Assembly (NCBI GenBank): GCA_964551445.1
Contig: CAZKCG010000005.1
Span: 1 to 64,000 of the forward strand
Direction of reading: 5' to 3'
DNA: 64,000 nucleotides
DNA from: DAOPXV01 sp964551445
Lineage (GTDB): Bacteria > Muiribacteriota > UBA9980
The notes beneath the pieces were generated by a model, which saw only the letters and a list, made by a program, of their open reading frames with translations, made no database searches and had not been told where the DNA came from. The translations under genes and the position numbers were made by a program. Below are positions 14,209 to 21,119 of the stretch, piece by piece; position 1 is the first letter of the stretch, and each line of letters opens with the position of its first letter.

Positions 14209-14740
14209 TATCAGTGAATAGAGAAAAGAGAATAGTGAATAGTTGCGGTGGCGGCGGCTTTTGCCGCCGATTATAAAAAAGAGCGAGCGAAGCTCGCCTG
14301 CCTTATCATATAAAAAAGTTAAGATATCCGTTATGGATAACAAATTTTTTTTGAGGGGTGTGTCGGAGGCGTGCGAAGGCCATGGACGACGCGCCTGAGG
14401 CGCAAGTGCCGCGATGCCAGGGATGGCAAGGAGCGGCCGGCCGAGAGCCGCCGAGACACAAGTGGCGCGAATTCAGGGAGGACTCTAATTGTCGCGACGC
14501 GCCTGAGGCGCAAGTGCCGCGATGCCATGGATGGCAATGAGCGGCGCCCGAAAAAAATATTTGTTATCATTTAGGGACATACAAGAATGTCTAGCTTTGC
14601 CGATCTTCGTTGAACTTAATAAAACTACGTAGGGCGGGGGCCCCTGAGAATGCCGTAAATCAATAAAACTCGATCCCGCAAAGAAGAATCAATGATAGGA
14701 TGCGCGGCGTAAATGGCAAATAAGAAGAGACGCCATTCTG
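14209..14740 (+). repeat. composite mosaic repeat, copy 4
   Basis: Simple repeat GAATAGTGAATAG (14214-14245), GAGCGAGCGAAGC lead-in, structured element A (14336-14568) and a truncated module B (14583-14690) that lacks the promoter. No gene. Confidence 0.78.
14336..14568 (+). repeat. structured repeat element A, copy 4 (expanded, arm broken)
   Basis: The ends GATAACAAATTTTTTTTGAG and ATATTTGTTATC are kept. The first arm carries a palindromic unit (GCGCCTGAGGCGC). The second arm begins GTGGCGCGAATTCAGG but is interrupted by GACTCTAATT and another palindromic unit, so the perfect stem seen in the other copies is lost. Confidence 0.75.
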
Positions 14741-14812
14741 AAAGAGCGCGGCGGAGAAAGTGAAGCTGGAGAAGCTGTCGGAGGTTATAAAATTTATCGA
14801 TTCTTCTGCTTG
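14741..14812 (+). pseudogene. fragment of an Rpn-family nuclease gene
   Basis: AAAGAGCGCGGCGGAGAAAG, TGAAGCTGGAGAAGCTG and ATTCTTCTG match 4981-5050 of the Rpn gene with few changes (KSAAKKVKLEKLPAVF there). Only about 70 bp remain, ending where the AlbA_2 promoter begins. Confidence 0.6.
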
Positions 14813-14838
14813 CTTCCAGTGTTAGGATGTGGTAGAAT
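14810..14838 (+). promoter_or_regulatory. sigma-70 promoter of the AlbA_2 gene
   Basis: TTGCTT, 17 nt, TAGAAT. Confidence 0.6.
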
Positions 14839-14879
14839 GGAAGCAAAAGTGGAAGAACGGGAGAAGGAGTGGAACTATA

Positions 14880-16193
14880 ATGTATCATGAGAGCGAGACA
14901 CTGGAGTTGAAGCGGGAGTATACTCCTGATATAAAGAAAGAGATAGTCGCGTTTGCGAATACCGATGGCGGTGAAATTTATGTTGGTATTTCTGATGACG
15001 GCGTTGTCGCAGGTCTTGCTCATCCCGAAAAGGTTCTGCTTCAGATCACAAGCGTCATTCGTGATGGTATAAAACCCGATCTTACTATGTTTACGAACTG
15101 CGCTGTTAAAAATATAAATGGCAAAAAGGTAATTTTGATCTCGGTAACCCGCGGGACTGCCCGGCCATACTATCTATCTGATAAAGGACTCAAGCCTTCC
15201 GGGGTCTACGTCAGACACGCTACCGCGTCTAATCCTTCGTCCGAAGAAGCGATCCGTCGAATGATCAAGGAAACCGACGGAGATAAATTTGAATGTTCGC
15301 GCTCGATAAATCAGGAGCTGACTTTTGACGCGGCAAAAAAAGAATTCGCTAAAAGAAAAGTTGGATTTGGTGAAACCCAAATGGTGACGCTTGGAATAAA
15401 GAACTCCGACGGCCTGTATACTAATTTAGGCCTTTTATTATCCGACCAATGCGTTCATACGATCAAAGCGGCTTACTTCGAGGGTGTTACAAAAGGCATA
15501 TTCAAGGACAGGCGTGAATTTGGCGGCTCACTCCTTCAGCAGCTGCATGAAGTTTTTGATTATATGGATTTATTTAATAAGCTGGGGGCCACATTTTCCG
15601 GACTCGACCGCATCGATACCAGGGATTACCCGGCTGTCGCGATCCGCGAAGCGCTGCTCAATGCCATCGTGCATCGTGATTATTCATTTAGCGGGAGCAT
15701 ACTTATCAGTGTTTATTGGGATCGTATCGAGTTTGTTTCGCTGGGAGGACTCGTGTCAGGGCTCACGCTCAGAGATATCATGAACGGTGCGTCTCAGACC
15801 CGCAATGAGAAACTGGCGAATTTGTTTTACCGGTTGAAACACGTCGAAGCGTATGGAACTGGAATCGCTAAGATAATGGAAAGTTATGAAGGTCAAGCCT
15901 TGAAACCCACGATAAAAGCTACGGATAACACATTTAACATCTCGATCCCAAACGTTAACTACTCTGCCGGCGAAGAAGAAAAACCAACAAAAGCTGAACA
16001 TTCTGAAAACGTACAATGGAATAAAATTTTAAAAACCATTGCGGAAAAAGGAAGTATAACAAGGCAGGAGACTGAGAATCTTCTTGGTGTCGGGCAGGCC
16101 AGGGCGAGTTATGTACTAAAGGCGATGGTCGACGATGGCGCGATAAAGGTCGTGGATAAAGGAAAAAAATGTAAATACGTAAAATCTTTCTAA
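14880..16193 (+). CDS. Schlafen AlbA_2-domain putative transcriptional regulator (COG2865-like)
   Basis: A 437-residue protein starting at 14880 behind GAAGGAG. Residues about 5-120 form the AlbA_2 domain: ESETLELKREYTPDIKKEIV, AFANTDGGEIYVGISDDGVV, and GVYVRHATASNPSSEEAIRR. A middle segment carries VAIREALLNAIVHRDYSFSG and YGTGIAKIMESYEG, as in COG2865 proteins labelled RecG-like. The last 60 residues form a winged helix (GSITRQETENLLGVGQARAS). These proteins are usually DNA/RNA-binding regulators or defence-linked; the actual role is open. Length and motifs look complete. Confidence 0.85.
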   Translation: MYHESETLELKREYTPDIKKEIVAFANTDGGEIYVGISDDGVVAGLAHPEKVLLQITSVIRDGIKPDLTMFTNCAVKNINGKKVILISVTRGTARPYYLSDKGLKPSGVYVRHATASNPSSEEAIRRMIKETDGDKFECSRSINQELTFDAAKKEFAKRKVGFGETQMVTLGIKNSDGLYTNLGLLLSDQCVHTIKAAYFEGVTKGIFKDRREFGGSLLQQLHEVFDYMDLFNKLGATFSGLDRIDTRDYPAVAIREALLNAIVHRDYSFSGSILISVYWDRIEFVSLGGLVSGLTLRDIMNGASQTRNEKLANLFYRLKHVEAYGTGIAKIMESYEGQALKPTIKATDNTFNISIPNVNYSAGEEEKPTKAEHSENVQWNKILKTIAEKGSITRQETENLLGVGQARASYVLKAMVDDGAIKVVDKGKKCKYVKSF

Positions 16194-16423
16194 AGCGATA
16201 CTCATTCTATCAGTATGACGAATTTGTAACCTTAACGTTATGCGCCGTAGATCCCGTGACGCGTCTGGCGGATAACGCAAAATTGAGTGAAACGCTTTCA
16301 GTTAACCCTTAATGTCCAAAAGGTCAGGCATCCCGTTCAGCGCTTAATGCTTGTTACATTCATGACCGGATGTTTCGGCGGTGACGATAGCGCAACAGCC
16401 GAGAAGCTATAGCGCGGACTAAC
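16194..16423 (+). other. gene-free stretch with a possible relic of a third lipoprotein N-terminus
   Basis: At 16346-16408 the plus strand can encode MLVTFMTGCFGGDDSATAEK followed closely by a stop. This resembles the signal and lipobox of the Big_5 lipoproteins (FLFAGCFSSDDSNQG, FLFTGCLSEDSSNAT). Nothing else recognisable is seen before the hicA promoter. Confidence 0.3.
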
Positions 16424-16453
16424 TTGACAATGTGATATCGTATGTGCTATCAT
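16424..16453 (+). promoter_or_regulatory. sigma-70 promoter of hicAB, leaderless geometry
   Basis: TTGACA, 18 nt, TATCAT ending at 16453; the hicA ATG is at 16460. This promoter is unrelated in sequence to repeat module B, yet has the same 6-nt gap to the start codon. Confidence 0.78.
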
Positions 16454-16459
16454 AAGAAT

Positions 16460-16708
16460 ATGACTAAGAAAGACAAACTTTTAGAAAAGATAATGAATAA
16501 TCAGACCAACGTTCATTTTGAGGAAATATGCCTTCTCGCTGAAAAATTTGGATTTAAGCTGAAAGCGAGTAAGGGAAGCCACAAAACATACAGCCGGCCA
16601 GGTGTGGTTGAAATACTGAATTTTCAAAATGACGGCGGTAAAGCAAAACCATATCAGGTCAAACAGTTGCTGAGGATCATCGAAAATTATGAATTGAAGG
16701 TGAAATGA
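16460..16708 (+). CDS. hicA: HicA toxin
   Basis: An 82-residue HicA of a longer subfamily: residues 1-25 are a helical extension, then EEICLLAEKFGFKLKASKGS and GSHKTYSRPG with the catalytic histidine, then GGKAKPYQVKQLLRIIENY. The start is 16460; the in-frame ATG at 16442 lies upstream of the predicted transcript start. One base separates it from hicB. All active-site residues visible in the family are kept. Confidence 0.88.
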   Translation: MTKKDKLLEKIMNNQTNVHFEEICLLAEKFGFKLKASKGSHKTYSRPGVVEILNFQNDGGKAKPYQVKQLLRIIENYELKVK

Positions 16709-16709
16709 A

Positions 16710-17072
16710 ATGAATTATCCGATCAAGATATTTTACAGTGAAGAAGATAAAGGGTATATCGCGGAGATACCAGACCTTCCCGGCTGCTCGGCATTTGGAA
16801 ATACACCCGAAAAGGCCGTAAAGGAAGTCAAGGTAGCACAGCAATTGTGGCTTGAGGTCGCTAAAAGTGAAAAACGCAAAATTCCTTTGCCGACAAGTGA
16901 AAAGCAATATAGCGGGAGAATACTCGCCAGAACTCCAAAGACTCTGCACAAACAATTGGCTGAAATGGCTCGTGAAGAAGGAGTCAGTTTGAATCAACTC
17001 GTTGTATTCCTGCTTGCGGAAGCATTAAGTGGCGGACCGCATAACCGGCCAAAAGATAAAAAAGCTGCATGA
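16710..17072 (+). CDS. hicB: HicB antitoxin with a C-terminal DNA-binding domain
   Basis: A 120-residue HicB. Residues 1-70 form the HicB core (YSEEDKGYIAEIPDLPGCSA, FGNTPEKAVKEVKVAQQLWL). Residues 75-110 (SGRILARTPKTLHKQLAEMA, GVSLNQLVVFLLAEAL) form a ribbon-helix-helix/HicB_lk domain able to bind the operator. The gene's last codons and 3' flank are shared with the region after brnTA (9402-9506). Confidence 0.9.
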   Translation: MNYPIKIFYSEEDKGYIAEIPDLPGCSAFGNTPEKAVKEVKVAQQLWLEVAKSEKRKIPLPTSEKQYSGRILARTPKTLHKQLAEMAREEGVSLNQLVVFLLAEALSGGPHNRPKDKKAA

Positions 17073-17113
17073 CGCCGGCTGATCTAAAATAAATAAATAA
17101 AATTAAATACGGT

Positions 17114-17152
17114 AAAAGAGCTTGTAAGGGATCAACCTTACAGGCTCTTTTG
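17114..17152 (+). terminator. intrinsic terminator after hicAB
   Basis: AAAAGAGCTTGTAAGG pairs with CCTTACAGGCTCTTTT around GATCAA. The stem is perfect, and improved relative to 9469-9506 by the paired change AAGG/CCTT. Confidence 0.87.
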
Positions 17153-17729
17153 CTGTTTAGAGCAATCAGAAATCACAATGGGGGCGGATAATATTTTCGA
17201 TAAAGCGAGATACGCATTGCTAGTAAGAAAAACGGTGAGAAAATAAAAACAATATTAAGGAATTAAACAGTAATCTTGAAAGAATTTATCTGAGATAGGG
17301 GCGCCAGAGCATGCGCGACCCGCAGGAGGCGGGAAGTGCCGCTGGAGTCAGGGAGGGCAAGGAGGCGACCTACCTTATCATATAAAAAAGTTATGGAGAC
17401 CGTTATAGATAACAAATTTTTTTTGAGGGGTGTGTCGGAGGCGTGCGAAGGCCATGGATGGCCGAGAGCCGCCGAGACACAAGTGGCGCGAATTCAGGAG
17501 GAATTCGCGACCACGACCCGAAAAAAATATTTGTTATCATTAAGGCACACACAAGAATGCCTCGTGATTGCCGTTCTTCGTTGAACTTAATAAATCAATG
17601 TAGGGCGGGGTGACGTGCCTGAGGCGCTAATGTCGCTGGAGCCAGGGATGGCGGGAAGCGACGCCCCTACTCAACCCCCGGAACATAATAAAGCTCTTTC
17701 CCGCAAAGAAGAAGCCGGTTGAAGCCCGA
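17153..17729 (+). repeat. composite mosaic repeat, copy 5
   Basis: 17153-17300 has no recognisable gene. From about 17300 the sequence repeats that at 1956 (GCGCCAGAGCATGCGCGACC, CGCAGGAGGCGGGAAGTGCC), then structured element A (17408-17538), then module B without its terminal promoter (17551-17714). Confidence 0.75.
17408..17538 (+). repeat. structured repeat element A, copy 5
   Basis: Ends GATAACAAATTTTTTTTGAG and ATATTTGTTATC; first arm closed by GTGTCGGAGGC and GCCGCCGAGACAC; second arm GTGGCGCGAATTC - AGGAG - GAATTCGCGACCAC. 131 bp, as copies 1 and 3. Confidence 0.82.
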
Positions 17730-17758
17730 TTGCGGAATCGGTCTTTTTATGGTAAGAT
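17730..17758 (+). promoter_or_regulatory. sigma-70 promoter of the membrane-anchored repeat protein
   Basis: TTGCGG, 17 nt, TAAGAT. The same TAAGAT -10 occurs upstream of the related gene at 22719. Confidence 0.6.
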
Positions 17759-17794
17759 ATAAGCATATCTCAATAGAAGAAAAGAGGGTGTTAA

Positions 17795-18355
17795 ATGGAA
17801 AATTTCGCATACCTGATAGGGATAATAATTCTGATCGCGTTCGTGCTGTTCCTGCTCAGCCCGAGTCTCGCGCCGATGGAAAGCGAGTATCTGGAGCTTC
17901 GTCTCGGAGGCCGGGCGGACGATCAGATGAAGGCGGCGGAGGAAGCGGATAAGTTCAGGACCAAGAGCGGTATCTATTACAGCATATCGTCAAAGAAGCC
18001 TTTTGAAGAGGACTGCTCGATCGAGGTCGTAATAAAGAATACGGCGGATCTGTCCTATGCTTTATTTACGGAAAAGCTGGGCACGAAGGGCGGGACGCTC
18101 GCGCGGGCGGCCAATAAGATCGATTCGGAAGCGGACGGCGAGTTCGTGATCAATCTTATGAAGAACGGCAGGATAATAGTTAGAAAAGTGTTCACGGTCA
18201 GCGGCACGGTTCCGGCCAGGGCCGCGGTTGCTGCCCCGGAAACATGCGAAGTTAAAGTGGAAGCTTTGAAGACCGTCGAGGTCAAGATCGAGGCGGCGAA
18301 GACGGCCGAAGTCAAGGTTGAGGTTCCGGCGACGGCGGAAGTTAAGACGAAATAA
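17795..18355 (+). CDS. membrane-anchored protein with a VEVK-type repeat tail
   Basis: A 186-residue protein behind GAGGGTG. Residues 5-25 (YLIGIIILIAFVLFLLSP) form a transmembrane anchor. Residues 45-140 are a probable beta domain (SGIYYSISSKKPFEEDCSIE ... NGRIIVRKVFTVSG) that resembles the C-terminal domain of the protein at 22719 (DPIFYSVFSKKN ... DKVLARRSFEVI). The tail repeats an 11-residue unit of the type VEVKIEAAKTA three to four times. No known family recognised; an extracytoplasmic binding or structural role is inferred. Confidence 0.65.
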   Translation: MENFAYLIGIIILIAFVLFLLSPSLAPMESEYLELRLGGRADDQMKAAEEADKFRTKSGIYYSISSKKPFEEDCSIEVVIKNTADLSYALFTEKLGTKGGTLARAANKIDSEADGEFVINLMKNGRIIVRKVFTVSGTVPARAAVAAPETCEVKVEALKTVEVKIEAAKTAEVKVEVPATAEVKTK

Positions 18356-18385
18356 TAAATAACCGGACCATTCCGGGAAGAAATA

Positions 18386-18424
18386 AAAGAGCCCGTACGG
18401 TTGATCCCGCGCGGGCTCTTTTAT
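18386..18424. terminator. bidirectional intrinsic terminator
   Basis: AAAAGAGCCCG and CGGGCTCTTTTA form a stem with T-runs on both strands, between the end of the plus-strand gene and the end of the convergent lipoprotein gene. Confidence 0.85.
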
Positions 18425-18480
18425 TTTTGAGATCTGAGAGAGGGCTTTCCTTCAGGGCGATGCCTGGATTTTCGGGAGCT

Positions 18481-19560
18481 TTAGAAGGACGAGTTCACGG
18501 TCGTGAAGGTCCATGAGTAGTTAGACGACATCATGTTGCCGGAAAGGTCCTGCACGCCGCTCATGATGGTCGCGGTATAAATGGTGTTGGCCGAGAGATT
18601 GTTCAGGGGCGTGAAATACGATACGGATCCGGCGTTGGTGACCGTGCCGGGGATCTGTATCTGGCCGGACGCCGTCACCTTGAAGGTGATGTTGTTAAGC
18701 GTTATCGGATTCATGCCTTCGCTGAAGGTGGCGACTATTTTTTTGTTGAGGGCTACGAGCGTGCTCGCGCCGGCTGGATCGGTGTTGATAACGGTCGGAG
18801 CGATAGCGTCGCCGGCCGATCCGGTCGTGAAGGTCCAGGTATATGTGGTCGTGAGCGAGTTTCCGGCGAGGTCGGTCGAGGCTTTATTGACCGCGGCGGT
18901 GTACATGGTGTTGGCCTTGAGGCTCTCCGTGGGTGTGAAGCTTGCGCTGAGCCCGAAGTTGATGACGGAACCGGGGACGGATGAGCCGCCGGTTTCAGCG
19001 ACTGTAAATGTGACGGGCGTGATGGTAAGCGAGTTCATGCTCTCGTTGAAGATCACGACTATCTTTTTGTTTACGGCGACACTGGTATCGCCGTTGGAAG
19101 GATCGGTCGAGGTAACGCCGGGGGTGCTTATGTCGGCGGAGGCGCCGGTCGTGAAGCCCCATGAAAAGTTAGACGCCAGCGTTTGGCTGGAAAGGGTCCT
19201 CGCGCCGGTCGTGATGGTCGCGTAATAGACGGTGTTGGTCAAAAGATTGGAGGACGGCATGAAATAGCCTATGAGGCCGCCGTCATAGTTGACGAGGCCG
19301 GTAACGGGATTTCCGTCGGCCGTTTTCAATAAAAATGTCTCGTTGTTGATGGTCGCGGGGGCCATCGATTCGCTGAAAGTGGCCGCTATCATTTTGTTTA
19401 CGGCTACGCCAGTCTCGCCATTTGAGAAACTGGTGGAAGTGACAGTGACAGCGTTAACCGTTGCGTTGCTCGAGTCTTCGCTTAAACAGCCTGTGAATAG
19501 AAAAGCGCTCAAAATTAAAATAACTATAAGATAATTTTGGCTTGATTTGAATACCTTCAT
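18481..19560 (-). CDS. Big_5 (SbsA Ig-like) repeat lipoprotein
   Basis: A 359-residue lipoprotein: signal with lipobox FLFTGC at about residue 25, then three Big_5 domains of about 110 residues, each starting like VAVNKKIVVIFNESM and ending like TYTWTFTTGS. A clean AAGGAG lies 9 nt before the ATG at 19560. It is a full-length relative of the gene cut by the left window edge, with shared leader and promoter. Big_5 domains are found in surface-layer and adhesin-like proteins; the partner is unknown. Sigma-54 control is predicted. Confidence 0.9.
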   Translation of the reverse strand: MKVFKSSQNYLIVILILSAFLFTGCLSEDSSNATVNAVTVTSTSFSNGETGVAVNKMIAATFSESMAPATINNETFLLKTADGNPVTGLVNYDGGLIGYFMPSSNLLTNTVYYATITTGARTLSSQTLASNFSWGFTTGASADISTPGVTSTDPSNGDTSVAVNKKIVVIFNESMNSLTITPVTFTVAETGGSSVPGSVINFGLSASFTPTESLKANTMYTAAVNKASTDLAGNSLTTTYTWTFTTGSAGDAIAPTVINTDPAGASTLVALNKKIVATFSEGMNPITLNNITFKVTASGQIQIPGTVTNAGSVSYFTPLNNLSANTIYTATIMSGVQDLSGNMMSSNYSWTFTTVNSSF

Positions 19561-19664
19561 ATAATAATACTCCTTTTTCTGCGCTTGGCAGGCTTTTATT
19601 GATGCATATACGCACCCGGCGAAACGGGATATACCGGATATCCCTGTGTCGCAAGTGTTGTAAC

Positions 19665-19680
19665 TGCATAATGCGTGCCA
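19665..19680 (-). promoter_or_regulatory. sigma-54 (-24/-12) promoter of the Big_5 lipoprotein gene
   Basis: On the minus strand TGGCACGCATTATGCA: 15 of 16 positions fit TGGCACGN4TTGCA and GG-N10-GC is exact. Transcription would start near 19654, about 95 nt before the ATG. Confidence 0.88.
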
Positions 19681-19793
19681 TGAAAAATCGCGGCCGCGTT
19701 TTTTTCGAAGACGGCGTGAACATAAACGGCCTTTAATAAGGCGGTTGCAGCGTCCGTGGAGCTGAAGCGAATTATCTTTCCGCCTCTTTTGGC

Positions 19794-19875
19794 TTTACGA
19801 TTTGTTTCACGGCCGGCGGCGCGGCATTTGCATTTTGTTTCATTTAAAGGGGGCAGCCGTTTACGATTTGTTTCA
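19794..19875 (-). promoter_or_regulatory. three 33-bp-phased activator sites, second locus
   Basis: TTTACGATTTGTTTCA at 19794-19809 and 19860-19875 and a variant (TTTGCATTTTGTTTCA) at 19827-19842 are each 33 bp apart, as at 1218-1299. They lie about 115 bp upstream of the sigma-54 promoter. The sequences between the motifs are not conserved between the two loci, so the motif and its spacing are what is kept. Confidence 0.8.
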
Positions 19876-19939
19876 ACGGCTGCTGATAAGGCCGTCGCGA
19901 ATAAAAGAACGACAAAAAAATAAAATGAAATAATTAGGA

Positions 19940-20890
19940 TCAGTTTAAAACTTCCAGGCGCTTCGCGGCGAGTTCGGCGAACGGGGAAGCGGGATGTTTT
20001 GAAATGAGGGAGCGGTATGAGTCGGCGGCCGAGGTCCTGTCGAAGGCATTTTCACGGGCCTGGCCGGCGCAGTAGATGGATTCGGCAGCGCGATCGTGAT
20101 CCGGATATTCGCGTTCAAAGTTTTCATAGCATCTCGCGGCTTCCTCGAAACGCATCTGCTGGTTGTGAAGGCCCGCCAGTTCGAAGAACCAACCAGGGCG
20201 GGAAGGCGAATTTTCGCGGACGCTTATCATGCGTTCGAAAGAGTCCGCGGCTTCGGCGTACTTATCCATGCCGTCATAGCTTTTCGCGAGATAATACATG
20301 GCGCCTTCGTAGTAGGGCGAGCCGGAATAGTTGTTGATAACGGCTGTGAAATAGTCGGCCGCGTTCTGGTAGTCGCCGGCGTTGTAGTAGTTGAAGCCCG
20401 CGTTATAAAGCGAATCGGCGGTGTGCTCGACGGGCGGCGGCGGGGCTTCGGGGTAGGCCGGAAGAACATGCGTATCAGTATAAGTGTTTTGCGGAACGGT
20501 TATAGAGGAATTTTGCGGGACGCCGTTGTCATAAAAAGTGAATGTTACTATCTCGCCGGAGGGAGCGGGGCGGTCATACCATTTCCGCGCGGAGTAATGG
20601 TTCCGGTGGCCGCGGTGGTCTTTATCGCGTTCATGGTTTTTAACACCGATATCCTGATGCCTGGCTTTCTGGTCGTGGTTCTTTTTAACACCGATATCCT
20701 GATGCCTGGCTTTCTGGTCGTGGTTTGTGAAGCGCGGCCGGTCATGCCCGATGCGTTTTTCGCCGCGGTTTTTGGAGTGGTCGTCGGCAAGGACGAAGCT
20801 TGAATGGAAAAAAGTCAGAAGAAAGGCGGTTAAAATGGCAAGGCATAATAGTCCGGGCAGAAACTCGGCAGCGCTTTTTAACTTTTTCAT
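19940..20890 (-). CDS. secreted TPR protein with a histidine-rich N-terminal region (YbgF/CpoB-like)
   Basis: A 316-residue protein; GGGAGGTG precedes the ATG. It has an uncleaved-looking or signal-type hydrophobic N-terminus (LLCLAILTAFLLTFFHSSFV), then a His/Lys/Arg/Asp-rich stretch containing a perfect 15-residue duplication (KNHDQKARHQDIGVK twice), a short beta segment (GEIVTFTFYDNGVPQNSS), and from about residue 165 four TPR units (YNAGFNYYNAGDYQNAADYF and so on). The TPR half resembles CpoB/YbgF periplasmic proteins. The His-rich part might bind metal. Function not established. Confidence 0.75.
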   Translation of the reverse strand: MKKLKSAAEFLPGLLCLAILTAFLLTFFHSSFVLADDHSKNRGEKRIGHDRPRFTNHDQKARHQDIGVKKNHDQKARHQDIGVKNHERDKDHRGHRNHYSARKWYDRPAPSGEIVTFTFYDNGVPQNSSITVPQNTYTDTHVLPAYPEAPPPPVEHTADSLYNAGFNYYNAGDYQNAADYFTAVINNYSGSPYYEGAMYYLAKSYDGMDKYAEAADSFERMISVRENSPSRPGWFFELAGLHNQQMRFEEAARCYENFEREYPDHDRAAESIYCAGQARENAFDRTSAADSYRSLISKHPASPFAELAAKRLEVLN

Positions 20891-20994
20891 ACCAGCACCT
20901 CCCGGTGGCGCCGCGGGCGCAGTATCGAAATAAAGTTAAATTCAGGCGGTTAATGGCGGACGCGCGCGCGTCCCTTTTTAAGGACCTAATACTT

Positions 20995-21023
20995 ATTATA
21001 ACACACTCCTCAAATTATATCAA
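20995..21023 (-). promoter_or_regulatory. sigma-70 promoter of the secreted TPR gene
   Basis: On the minus strand TTGATA, 17 nt, TATAAT. Confidence 0.65.
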
Positions 21024-21050
21024 ACGAGTGCGGCCGCAAGTAAAATTTTC

Positions 21051-21079
21051 TTGCGCAATTGATTTTTTATGTATATAAT
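21051..21079 (+). promoter_or_regulatory. sigma-70 promoter of the PHP phosphatase gene
   Basis: TTGCGC, 17 nt, TATAAT; divergent from the promoter at 20995-21023. Confidence 0.65.
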
Positions 21080-21119
21080 TATTACATAAAAGTTAACGAT
21101 TATCGCGAGGCTGATTTGG

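Noticed and set aside
2138..17538. Integron-like cassette array (structured repeats between toxin-antitoxin genes resemble attC sites)
   Set aside because: The element ends (GATAAC...GTTATC) do not fit attC R-boxes (GTTRRRY), no integron integrase is visible, and genes lie in both orientations with their own promoters.
20096..20803. Long open frame antisense to the secreted TPR gene
   Set aside because: GC-rich third positions of the real gene keep the opposite strand open. The TPR reading has a signal peptide, ribosome site and recognisable repeats. The same holds for long frames antisense to glmU, prs, iorA and the HEAT gene.
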